A DNA stretch of 12,407 nt from SZUA-36 sp964650905 (GTDB taxonomy: Bacteria; Pseudomonadota; Gammaproteobacteria; Xanthomonadales; SZUA-36), in assembly GCA_964650905.1 (NCBI GenBank), contig CAZYVH010000088.1, positions 1 through 12,407 of the forward strand, given 5' to 3'. The notes beneath the pieces were generated by a model, which had not been told where the DNA came from, did no database searches, and saw only the letters and a program-made list of their open reading frames with translations. The position numbers and the translations under genes are program-made. Shown in pieces: positions 5,572 through 12,407 of this stretch (positions are counted from its first letter, which is position 1; each line of letters starts with the position of its first letter).

Positions 5572-7193
5572 TGCCTGCCCTGAGCCTCAACCCTGCTGGC
5601 GATGACCACCAGGAGTACGGTGAGTATGCCGGAGGCGGCTGTTATCCAGAATATGCAGCTAATGAGGAAGTCGAAAAGTCCTTCGATGCCATAGGTCTGG
5701 GTGTAGCTTGCCGGGTCGTCGTACCACGGCAGAAAAAAGACGGCGATGAAGCCGACGAGTGTCATGGCGGCGAACATCCACGCCATTCTTTTCGTATCAC
5801 CCAGAGCCAATCCGGTTTTCGAATTCACGGGATGGTTCAACGGGTCGGTCTGCGCCAGGCCACCGAACTTTCTCTTGAAGATGACATACATGACCGGCCC
5901 GGTCACCAGGGCCGCCATCCCACCCACAAAATAGTCGGTGCCGTTGATAAAAAAAGCAACAAAAATGATGATGAACGAAGGCACACACATCGCGATGAAG
6001 ACCTTTGTCCCAACCGGAACCCTGAAGGGTCTGGGCAGATCCCCTTCTTTGACGCGCAGAATGCAAGCCGAGATAAAGATCAATGCATAGGCGGACATGA
6101 AGAGCATCACATCCACGACCACGATCACACCAAATGGAAACATACACACAATCAGGCTGAAGATACCCAACGACAGCACCGCGATATAGGGAACACCACG
6201 ATCCTTGCTGCACTTGACAAGTAGCCTGGGAGCCAGATTGTCTTCGGCCAACGCAAAGAAGCCCCTCGAGCCGGATGCTATATAGGTATTGAATATCGAG
6301 AATTGGGCGATGATCGCTATGAATACAAAAAACACTGCCAGAGCCGGCGCCACCTGGGTCACGACATCACCGTAGGACAAGCCGCCTTCCGAGGCCCATT
6401 CACTCCATCGTCCCAGTGAAGCGAGGCCACCCATCGTCGGCAGTATGTATACCGCCATGATCAGCGGCACAGTGATCATGGTCGCCCTCGGGATCACCTG
6501 CGGGTTCTTGATTTCCCCGGCGACCGTCGACATCGACTCATAACCGGAGTACACCCACATACCTATGGCGAGCCCGTATCCGATACTTTTCAGCAGGCTT
6601 TGATCCGGTGGAATGAACGGCACAAAAGGGTTTGTCTGCCAATGTGCAAAGCCCACCGCGGCAACCAGCGCGAAGGCTGCGAGCACGAGAACGGAAATGA
6701 TCGTACTGACCGCGCCCACATCCCTGATACCCCGGATATTGATATAGGTAAAAACGATGACGATGGAGGCCTTGAACAGGTACTCCTCCAGCCCTGTAAG
6801 GTGCAGAACCGAACCCAGGTAGGAGCCGGCAAGCACGACATAAAGCGTATTGTCGAAGTAGACGGAGATGGTCCGCCACCAACCGGCCTGGAAACCCCAG
6901 AATTCGCCGCAGGCGCGCTGTACCCACTTGTAATACCCACCCTCCTGCGGAAGCGCAGATCCGAGTTCCGCCGCTACCAGGCCCATCGGGGTGCTCCACA
7001 GGAAGGGCAACACGATCAGCATCACCAGCGTGAGTCCGGGCCCTGCCTGCGGGATCATCTCCTCGATCCCATAGGCGCCTGCTGCACACAGACAGAAGAT
7101 CATAAAGACAACGGTGGATGTCTTCATCTCATATTGTTTTAAGCCATACTGTGCAGGATCTATCGTTAATGCAGTCTTTTTTGGAGTCGCCAT
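5511..7193 (-). CDS. APC-superfamily amino acid/amine permease with repeat-derived tail
   Basis: A 560-residue integral membrane transporter with about 12-14 hydrophobic helices. An APC-type first helix is preceded by a short polar N-terminus (ending YEMKTSTVVFMIFC) and followed by GAYGIEEMIPQAGPG. ALPQEGGYYKWVQRA, WVYSGYESMSTVAGEIKNP and IASGSRGFFALAEDNLAP are the conserved APC loops, the second corresponding to the substrate-site helix 6. Probably a proton- or exchange-driven importer of an amino acid or amine. ATG (7191-7193) follows the TAA of the methyltransferase gene by one base, so the two are translationally coupled, and I infer that it imports the methyltransferase substrate or a product. 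The last residues (GSDSNATNGNGTSHAARRI) and the TGA stop come from a beta2 repeat. Quaternary-amine importers are more often BCCT or ABC systems, so the substrate is uncertain. Confidence 0.88.
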   Translation of the reverse strand: MATPKKTALTIDPAQYGLKQYEMKTSTVVFMIFCLCAAGAYGIEEMIPQAGPGLTLVMLIVLPFLWSTPMGLVAAELGSALPQEGGYYKWVQRACGEFWGFQAGWWRTISVYFDNTLYVVLAGSYLGSVLHLTGLEEYLFKASIVIVFTYINIRGIRDVGAVSTIISVLVLAAFALVAAVGFAHWQTNPFVPFIPPDQSLLKSIGYGLAIGMWVYSGYESMSTVAGEIKNPQVIPRATMITVPLIMAVYILPTMGGLASLGRWSEWASEGGLSYGDVVTQVAPALAVFFVFIAIIAQFSIFNTYIASGSRGFFALAEDNLAPRLLVKCSKDRGVPYIAVLSLGIFSLIVCMFPFGVIVVVDVMLFMSAYALIFISACILRVKEGDLPRPFRVPVGTKVFIAMCVPSFIIIFVAFFINGTDYFVGGMAALVTGPVMYVIFKRKFGGLAQTDPLNHPVNSKTGLALGDTKRMAWMFAAMTLVGFIAVFFLPWYDDPASYTQTYGIEGLFDFLISCIFWITAASGILTVLLVVIASRVEAQGRQGSDSNATNGNGTSHAARRI

Positions 7194-7194
7194 C

Positions 7195-8712
7195 TTAATT
7201 GTTATTCCCGCTGACCTGTTTGAACTTCTCGCTAATTGATTGCATTTTCAGTACCGTTTCCCGCGCCAATGCCCTGGGATGATGGGTCAGCAAAATCTTT
7301 TGCAGATCCCGATCGATACGCTCGATCAGGTCTTCGTCATCAAGCGCACCCGATGCCGTCGGGTAATGGGCACCGAAGTAGCGCGAATTCCACAACTCAC
7401 GGCGGCAGTATTTTGCCGTATGTGTGTTGGCGAGGTAGTTTCCACGTGGGCCTTCAGACCGTGTCAGGTCCAGGGCCAACATCTCATCATTCACCGCAAT
7501 CCCCTGCCACATACGGCGCAACTGTCCGGCCAGATCATCTCCCAAAAGTAGTCCGTGGAGAGAGAAAGTGATGCCCTCATCGAGACTTCCCATATAGGGG
7601 CAAATAGCCGGCCGGCTAAAAAACGCCTGCATCATATTGCTGGAAATCTCGGCGGCCGCGTCCTGATTGAAGCGACGGGCCAGGGAACAACCGGCGGTGC
7701 TGGTCATACGCGGAATTCCAAGGATTCGGGAGATCTCGCACATGGCCATCTCCGCCAGCGCCGATTGCGAAGGTGCTCCGATCGCCCCGGTGGCCACTTC
7801 CATGAAACTCGCATCGGATGAGCCGACACAGAAGGAGCCCTCACGTATGATTTGTGACAGTACCATCGCGGTCAGATCGGTTGCCAGCGCATGTACGACA
7901 CAGCCCGCTATGGTAATCGGCGCAGACGCGCCACCGATCACGACGGTTCCCACAGTGATGGGTACACCTGCCTCCACCGCCGCGATGATCTGATCGGTAT
8001 GGGTCTTTGCGTAATAAAGCGGCAACGGCGTTACCAGATGCAAAAAATAGGGCTTGCGGGCCAAGGCTTTGTAACCTCCCCGAATAGCTGCCGCCATGTC
8101 CGTTACCACGCCGAGTGATTCGGCGTACTCGCACAGGTAGATCAGGGGTTTAGTCGTGTTCTCAGCGAGCACTATAAATTCGTCGATCTCACCATGAATA
8201 TTGGATTCCCCGACATTCTTGCACGTGACACACACGACATCGATATTCGGCAATGCGTCACTCACGCACGTCGCCCTCGCAAGGTCCTGCCGGTTACTTT
8301 CGCGGGCCTCGCCGGTCTTCTCGTCATATATCTTGATACAGGTCATACCCGGACAAAACCAGGTATGTTGGCTGTCAATCTCAATGAAGCCCGAGCCGTC
8401 GCGATCCCAAAGCCTGACACGCCTGGCGAGGCTGTCCAGTGATCGTCGAATGAGCTCAATGGGGAATTTGACCAGACCCCCGGGGGACACATCGCAACCC
8501 GCATCGCCAAGTCGCGCCATCAGCCGGGGCTCCGGATCAAAACCGACACCCGTCTGGCTCATCAGCTCAAAGGTGGCGTCGATGATGCGATTTGCATGTT
8601 CTTCAGTAAAAGGCGAATACGACGGCGTGGGCCCATGATGCAGCCCGGGATCGCCCGAAAGGAATTCATTTCCAGCAGCCTTCGCGCGTTGCACACGCTT
8701 GCGTCTTACCAT
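7195..8712 (-). CDS. MttB-superfamily (trimethylamine:corrinoid methyltransferase family) protein, non-pyrrolysine
   Basis: A 505-residue TIM-barrel methyltransferase of the MttB/COG5598 family. Members move a methyl group from a methylated amine to a cobalamin-bearing corrinoid protein. Archaeal MttB uses trimethylamine and pyrrolysine; bacterial members without pyrrolysine include the glycine betaine enzyme MtgB and proline betaine enzymes. Family features seen are FTEEHANRIIDATFELMSQTGVGFD near the N-terminus, FCPGMTCIKIYDEKTGE, and the glycine-rich C-terminal barrel (ISRILGIPRMTSTAGCSLARRFNQDA, then FSLHGLLLGDDLAGQ). The frame has no internal TAG, so pyrrolysine is not used. ATG 8710-8712 is preferred because GGGGTGGA lies six bases upstream; an upstream in-frame TTG (8739) lacks that support. 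The permease follows by one base; the LysR gene is upstream. No corrinoid protein is in the window. The substrate, probably a quaternary or tertiary amine, is inferred. Confidence 0.88.
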   Translation of the reverse strand: MVRRKRVQRAKAAGNEFLSGDPGLHHGPTPSYSPFTEEHANRIIDATFELMSQTGVGFDPEPRLMARLGDAGCDVSPGGLVKFPIELIRRSLDSLARRVRLWDRDGSGFIEIDSQHTWFCPGMTCIKIYDEKTGEARESNRQDLARATCVSDALPNIDVVCVTCKNVGESNIHGEIDEFIVLAENTTKPLIYLCEYAESLGVVTDMAAAIRGGYKALARKPYFLHLVTPLPLYYAKTHTDQIIAAVEAGVPITVGTVVIGGASAPITIAGCVVHALATDLTAMVLSQIIREGSFCVGSSDASFMEVATGAIGAPSQSALAEMAMCEISRILGIPRMTSTAGCSLARRFNQDAAAEISSNMMQAFFSRPAICPYMGSLDEGITFSLHGLLLGDDLAGQLRRMWQGIAVNDEMLALDLTRSEGPRGNYLANTHTAKYCRRELWNSRYFGAHYPTASGALDDEDLIERIDRDLQKILLTHHPRALARETVLKMQSISEKFKQVSGNNN

Positions 8713-8828
8713 GTTTGTTCCACCCCATGATCCCGGCAAAAGTTTATTGGTATATATGCCATATCATTCATCTGATCCATGTGTTTGCGGTGAGCCCCGG
8801 TACCGACTGGTGAAATGTCCGGGCTTGT
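8713..8828 (-). promoter_or_regulatory. Upstream region of the methyltransferase-permease unit with a near-palindrome
   Basis: A 116-bp gap between the LysR gene and the methyltransferase. It contains the near-perfect dyad TGGTATATATGCCA (8748-8761, one mismatched pair), 36 bp before the ATG, which could be a regulator site or lie at the -10 region. No convincing -35 is visible, so it is open whether this unit has its own promoter. Confidence 0.35.
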
Positions 8829-9749
8829 TTATTCATGCTTCTTAATGTCTTCTTGCAACCATTCCATAAACACTCGAACCGGTGGGTGATTCAGCATGTC
8901 TTTGCGGCACACAAGCCCCCACTCCCCCAAACCTTCGGCATAGTGCGCCACGGGTTGAATCAATCGACCCGCTTTCAGATCCTTATCTGCAAAAGGCCCG
9001 TTGACCAGGGTAATTCCTTCTCCATCCATAGCCATTTCAAGTGCGATAACGGTACTGTCAACACTGATCGAGTGATTCGTTTTAACATCATGAAGACCTG
9101 CCGAATCGAACCAGTCCTGCCACTGCCACGCCTCCGAGGTAATGGTCAATAGGGGATAGTTCAGCAAATCCTCAGGATCAAGTTCATCGCCATAATTTGA
9201 AATTAATCCTGGGCTGCACACGGGAAACAGTTTTGGCTGTATCAGCGGCGTCCAGTGCAGGTGCCCGGCGGGTGGTGTGTTACAGAATATCATACCGACA
9301 TCGGCGTTGACTTCGTCGAAGTCCCGCTCGTGAATACTGGATAAAAGCTGTAGCTTGAGCACGGGATTGAGCGCCCTGAAGCGCGGTAGCCGATGGGACA
9401 GCCAACGCAGTGATACCGAGATATAGGTCTGTATGCGCAGCACGGACTGCCGGGCACTGCGCCGGATCGCTTCGCTGCCGCTTATCAGTGTTTCCAACGC
9501 TTGCCGGGCGACCGGGTAAAAGCGTTCTCCCTCGGGAGTCAGTACGGCCTGACGTCCCTGTCGTACGAACATTTTGACCCCAAGATTTTTTTCCAGGGAT
9601 CGAATCTGGTGGCTGATCGCCGGGTGGGTCAGCTTCAATTCTTCGGCGGCCTTGCGGAAACTACCCAACCTGGCCGTGCTCTCAAAGCCTTTCAAAGCCT
9701 TTAACGGGGGTAGTTTGGGATAATTCAACGCTGTCACCATGCGAGTCAT
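8829..9749 (-). CDS. LysR-type transcription regulator, GcvA-like
   Basis: A 306-residue LysR regulator. The winged HTH occupies about residues 13-72: LPPLKALKGFESTARLGSF (13-31), then RKAAEELKLTHPAISHQIRS (32-51) and LEKNLGV. The LPPL.AL..F start is typical of the GcvA subgroup. A type 2 periplasmic-binding-protein-like sensor fills the rest (RIQTYISVSLRWLSHRLPRF and ADVGMIFCNTPPAGHLHW are the expected first strands). It probably senses a substrate or intermediate of the methylated-amine pathway and controls the divergent dehydrogenase gene, itself, and possibly the downstream methyltransferase-permease unit on the same strand. The start is uncertain: ATG 9747-9749, ATG 9738-9740 and GTG 9750-9752 are all in frame, with AGAGTGA nearby. 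Ligand inferred from context only. Confidence 0.88.
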   Translation of the reverse strand: MTRMVTALNYPKLPPLKALKGFESTARLGSFRKAAEELKLTHPAISHQIRSLEKNLGVKMFVRQGRQAVLTPEGERFYPVARQALETLISGSEAIRRSARQSVLRIQTYISVSLRWLSHRLPRFRALNPVLKLQLLSSIHERDFDEVNADVGMIFCNTPPAGHLHWTPLIQPKLFPVCSPGLISNYGDELDPEDLLNYPLLTITSEAWQWQDWFDSAGLHDVKTNHSISVDSTVIALEMAMDGEGITLVNGPFADKDLKAGRLIQPVAHYAEGLGEWGLVCRKDMLNHPPVRVFMEWLQEDIKKHE

Positions 9750-9779
9750 CACTCTGAAACGGGTTGTTGCCGGTATGAG

Positions 9780-9908
9780 CTAATGGTAATATTTATTTCC
9801 ATCCAGAAAAAAAATCTCAGTTGATATTATGATTAATTATGAGCGATTATATGTTCTTATAGCACACAATGTCGACTGTCACATCATAACTAATGGAAAT
9901 AAAGCTTT
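9780..9908. promoter_or_regulatory. Divergent control region between LysR and dehydrogenase genes
   Basis: An AT-rich region with three visible patterns. First, a 20-bp imperfect palindrome ATGGWAAT-N4-ATTWCCAT (9783-9802), and a matching half site ATGGAAAT at 9893-9900; CTAATGG is repeated 110 bp apart (9780, 9890). Second, ATTAT occurs at 9826, 9836 and 9846, exactly 10 bp apart, the first two as ATTATGA. Third, a possible plus-strand promoter: TTGATA (9821-9826), 18 bp, GATTAT (9845-9850). LysR regulators bind such dyads in divergent promoters. The patterns are seen; the roles are inferred. Confidence 0.5.
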
Positions 9909-9917
9909 AAGGAAGGA
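9909..9917 (+). promoter_or_regulatory. Ribosome binding site choosing between two ATG codons
   Basis: A purine run AAGGAAGGA precedes ATG 9917 and ATG 9923. For 9917 the spacing is only three bases; for 9923 it is five to nine, so 9923 is the better start. The two differ by two residues. Confidence 0.65.
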
Positions 9918-9922
9918 TGGCT

Positions 9923-12364
9923 ATGTCTGATAAAAGAAATCTCCTGGCCCATGCCCAGATCGTTATTATTGGCGGTGGCATTGCCGGTTGTTCCATCGCC
10001 TACCACCTGGCCAAACGCGGTGTTAACGAGGTAGTTTTGCTGGAGCGCAAACAATTAACCTGTGGCACCACCTGGCACGCTGCGGGTCTTGTCAGTATGC
10101 TTTGGCCCACCCCGTATCTGACCAATCTGGCCAAATACACACATGAACTCTATGCTTCTTTGGAAGAGGAAACCGGGCAGGCCACCGGTTACCGACGCAT
10201 TGGCAGTCTCTCTGTCGCGCGCACGCCAGAGCGTCTGGAAGAATTGCGCAGGACCTCCTCCATGGCCAGTGTTTTCGGGGTTGAGTCCGAGATGATTGAT
10301 AACGAGCGTCTGGCCGGGTTCTACCCGGGTATCGACACCGATGGCATTTTGGGAACGCTTTATATTGAAAAAGACGGCCAGACCAACCCCATAGATACCA
10401 CCGTGGCCTTGTCCAAGGGGGCTCGCAAATATGGGGCCAGGGTGATCGAAAATGTCAAGGTGGAGGAAATCCTTGTTGAAGACGGTCAGGCGGTGGGTGT
10501 AAAGACCGGGCAAGGCTCAATAGCTGCCAATAAGATAGTGTTGGCCGGCGGACTCTGGTCTCGGAATATCGCCGCAAAAATAGGCATCGATCTGCCGCTT
10601 TACGCCTGTGAACATTATTACGTGGTTACCGAGGATATGGATGGCATGAGTAAACGTCCGGTGCTGCGTGATTTTGACAAGGGTGTCTACTTCAAAGAAG
10701 ACACTGGCAAGATACTGATGGGCTGGTTTGAACACAATGCCCGTGGTTGTCCCATGGATCGCATCGGTGAAGATTTCTGTTTTGACCAGTTCCCGTGCGA
10801 CCTTGAGCATATGGAAGAGTACCTGCTGCGGGGTATGGGAACCCTGCCTGCTCTTGAGAAGACGGGTATACGTCTCTTTTTTAACGGCCCCGAAAGCTTC
10901 ACGCCCGATAATCTGCATTTGCTGGGGCCAACACCTGAAGTAGATAATTTTTTTGTCACCTGTGGTATGAATTCCAAGGGCATTGGCGCCGGTGGCGGTA
11001 TTGGAAAAGTGATGGCGGACTGGGTTATCGACGGCTATCCGCCGGGCGATATCTGGGAATGCGACGTGCGCCGCCATCACCCGGCACAGCGTGAGCAAAG
11101 CTATGTCGAGGCGCGTATTCCCGAGGCCCTGGGTCATACCTACGCCATGCACTGGCCCTTTTATCAGTACAAAACCGCCCGTAACCGTATTCAATCACCC
11201 CTACACGAGGTACTTAAAAAACAGGGTGCCTGTTTTGGTGAAGTGGCTGGATACGAGCGCCCCAACTGGTTTGCACGCGGTGGCGCGAAAGCTGAATACC
11301 ACTACAGCTATAAACGCCAGGACTGGTTTAAGTTTTACGCCGAAGAGCACATGGCGATGCGAACGAACGTGGGTATTTACGATATATCCTCGTTTGGTAA
11401 ATTTGAGGTTACAGGAAAGGATGCCGGAAAGGCGCTGCAGTGGGTCTGTGCGGGAGATGTTGAGGTGGAGCCCGGTACGCTTGTTTATACCCAGTGGCTG
11501 AATGAACGGGGCGGAATCGAGGCCGACGTGACTGTCTCCAGGACTGACCCGGAACGCTTTATGATTACCACCGCGATTGGTTCAGTTAACAAGGACTGGT
11601 GGCATTTAAAAAAACACCTGCACGGCAACGTGCAGTTAGGTGATATCAGCGCTGACTACGCCTGCCTGTCAGTACAGGGTCCCAATGCACGGGCCGTGTT
11701 GGAGAAGGTCGCCGAAACCGATGTCAGCGCCGACGGTTTTGCATTTGCCCATGGGCGATATGCCAGGGTCGCCGGTATACAGCTTTGGTTACAGCGTCTT
11801 TCCTATGTGGGTGAACTGGGCTGGGAATTGTTTATACCTGCCGGTGATGCAACCACGGTCCTTGCTGCGTTGCAGCAGGCCGGGGCGGAGTTTGGGATAC
11901 GGAATGTCGGTCTGCACGCGGTCAATAGCCTGCGTCTGGAAAAAGGCTTCCGTCACTGGGGCCACGATATTGGTTACGAAGACAATCTTATCCAGGCCGG
12001 CCTCAGTTTTGCAGCCAGACCCGATGCCGGCCATTTTATCGGCCGCGATTCGTTTCTACAGCAAAAGGCCGCGGGTCTGCCCGACCGGCGTCTGCTGCAA
12101 TTCAAACTGGATGACCCGGAACCACTGCTCTACCACAATGAACCGATTGTCATGGATGGGCGTACGGTGGGTTACCTGTCCTCGGGCATGTACGGTCACA
12201 GCGTGGGAGCGGCTATCGGAATGGGCTTTGTCGTGGCCCCGGCATTGAGCGCGGAGCGCATCAAAGAAGCAGCCTTTGAAATCGAAGTTGCCAAACAACG
12301 CTTTACCGCACAAGCTTCATTAAGGGCGCTATACGATCCTTCAGCAAGTCGTATGAAGATCTAG
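9923..12364 (+). CDS. GcvT-fused FAD dehydrogenase, dimethylglycine/sarcosine dehydrogenase family
   Basis: An 813-residue flavoprotein, the length of the dimethylglycine/sarcosine dehydrogenase family. Order of parts: DAO-type FAD domain with VIIGGGIAGCSIAYHL (about 14-29); GTTWHAAGL (48-56), whose His52 matches the histidine that binds FAD covalently in dimethylglycine dehydrogenase; a central FAO_M linker ending SPLHEVLKKQGACFGE and YERPNWFARGG (about 408-440); then a GcvT-like aminomethyltransferase domain, including SLRLEKGFRHWGHDIGYEDN and a C-terminal barrel with GYLSSGMYGHSVG. Family members oxidise an N-methyl group to an iminium and pass the one-carbon unit to tetrahydrofolate, giving methylene-THF. 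Cytosolic, no signal peptide. Divergent from the LysR gene, with a strong Shine-Dalgarno. I infer that it takes the demethylated product of the MttB-family enzyme. Dimethylglycine, sarcosine or another N-methyl amino acid cannot be told apart here. An alpha repeat begins 17 bp after the stop. Confidence 0.9.
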   Translation: MSDKRNLLAHAQIVIIGGGIAGCSIAYHLAKRGVNEVVLLERKQLTCGTTWHAAGLVSMLWPTPYLTNLAKYTHELYASLEEETGQATGYRRIGSLSVARTPERLEELRRTSSMASVFGVESEMIDNERLAGFYPGIDTDGILGTLYIEKDGQTNPIDTTVALSKGARKYGARVIENVKVEEILVEDGQAVGVKTGQGSIAANKIVLAGGLWSRNIAAKIGIDLPLYACEHYYVVTEDMDGMSKRPVLRDFDKGVYFKEDTGKILMGWFEHNARGCPMDRIGEDFCFDQFPCDLEHMEEYLLRGMGTLPALEKTGIRLFFNGPESFTPDNLHLLGPTPEVDNFFVTCGMNSKGIGAGGGIGKVMADWVIDGYPPGDIWECDVRRHHPAQREQSYVEARIPEALGHTYAMHWPFYQYKTARNRIQSPLHEVLKKQGACFGEVAGYERPNWFARGGAKAEYHYSYKRQDWFKFYAEEHMAMRTNVGIYDISSFGKFEVTGKDAGKALQWVCAGDVEVEPGTLVYTQWLNERGGIEADVTVSRTDPERFMITTAIGSVNKDWWHLKKHLHGNVQLGDISADYACLSVQGPNARAVLEKVAETDVSADGFAFAHGRYARVAGIQLWLQRLSYVGELGWELFIPAGDATTVLAALQQAGAEFGIRNVGLHAVNSLRLEKGFRHWGHDIGYEDNLIQAGLSFAARPDAGHFIGRDSFLQQKAAGLPDRRLLQFKLDDPEPLLYHNEPIVMDGRTVGYLSSGMYGHSVGAAIGMGFVVAPALSAERIKEAAFEIEVAKQRFTAQASLRALYDPSASRMKI

Positions 12365-12381
12365 CGGGAACACAGAGGGTT

Positions 12382-12407
12382 GGGGTCAGACTCAAACGCA
12401 TTTTGAT
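12382..12407. repeat. Class-alpha palindromic repeat, cut by window end
   Basis: Left arm GGGGTCAGACTCAAACGC followed by the alpha-specific start of the centre (ATTTTGAT), 17 bp after the dehydrogenase stop. This is a further alpha copy about 10.7 kb from the array at 1320-1630. Confidence 0.85.

Noticed and set aside
5363..5590. Small minus-strand open frames made of the repeats (also 3886-4131 and 1485-1778)
   Set aside because: The translation is repeat DNA read in frame; similar frames appear wherever the repeats occur.
6538..7142. Overlapping open frames on both strands inside the permease and, likewise, within the methyltransferase and dehydrogenase genes
   Set aside because: They lie entirely inside strongly supported genes and show no family features or own ribosome binding sites.
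7195..8712. Possible pyrrolysine-containing MttB
   Set aside because: The reading frame is continuous with no internal amber codon, so it belongs to the non-pyrrolysine part of the family.

Overview
The window looks like a draft (probably metagenome-assembled) chromosome fragment of an environmental, likely aquatic, gammaproteobacterium. The basis is the protein families (a PuuB-like oxidase, a GcvA-type LysR regulator, an MttB-family methyltransferase with a GcvT-fused dimethylglycine/sarcosine dehydrogenase), intermediate base composition by eye, and abundant GGGGTC...GACCCC palindromic repeats. The taxonomic call is an inference, because no rRNA or other marker gene is present. Two runs of exactly 100 N are scaffold joins. 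Each is flanked by the same 55-base sequence on both sides, which suggests unmerged contig ends from a k=55 graph assembly rather than real missing DNA.

Layout. 53-1264 (-) is a GT4-type glycosyltransferase. 1265-1641 has no gene and holds copies of a 70-bp palindromic repeat (class alpha) interrupted by gap 1. 1642-3694 (-) is a two-gene unit: an NTF2/SnoaL-AraC fusion regulator followed 7 bp later by a PuuB-like FAD oxidase. 3767-5571 is an accessory block carrying a GFA-type zinc protein (+) and a VapC-type toxin/antitoxin pair (-). It is bounded on both sides by a near-identical 166-bp composite repeat (class beta1 plus class beta2), with a further beta2 copy and gap 2 inside. 5511-8712 (-) is an APC permease directly coupled to an MttB-family methyltransferase. 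8829-9749 (-) is a LysR regulator, divergent from a large FAD/GcvT-domain dehydrogenase at 9923-12364 (+). The window ends inside another alpha repeat.

How the genes may work together. The right half reads as a locus for uptake and stepwise demethylation of a quaternary or N-methylated amine (glycine betaine, proline betaine, carnitine or similar). The APC permease would import it, the MttB-family enzyme would remove a methyl group to a corrinoid carrier, and the FAD/GcvT enzyme would oxidatively demethylate the resulting tertiary or secondary amine with tetrahydrofolate as acceptor. The LysR protein would control both directions. No corrinoid protein or corrinoid:folate methyltransferase is in the window, so those would have to lie elsewhere. 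The AraC-type/PuuB-like pair adds a second amine-oxidation unit.

The most unusual feature is the repeat family. Its copies sit at or inside the 3' ends of five genes, and two proteins (the permease and the GFA protein) take their last residues and stop codons from repeat DNA. I see no transposase, phage or CRISPR locus, and no clearly new multi-gene system. The repeat family and the repeat-bounded block are the best candidates for something not yet described.
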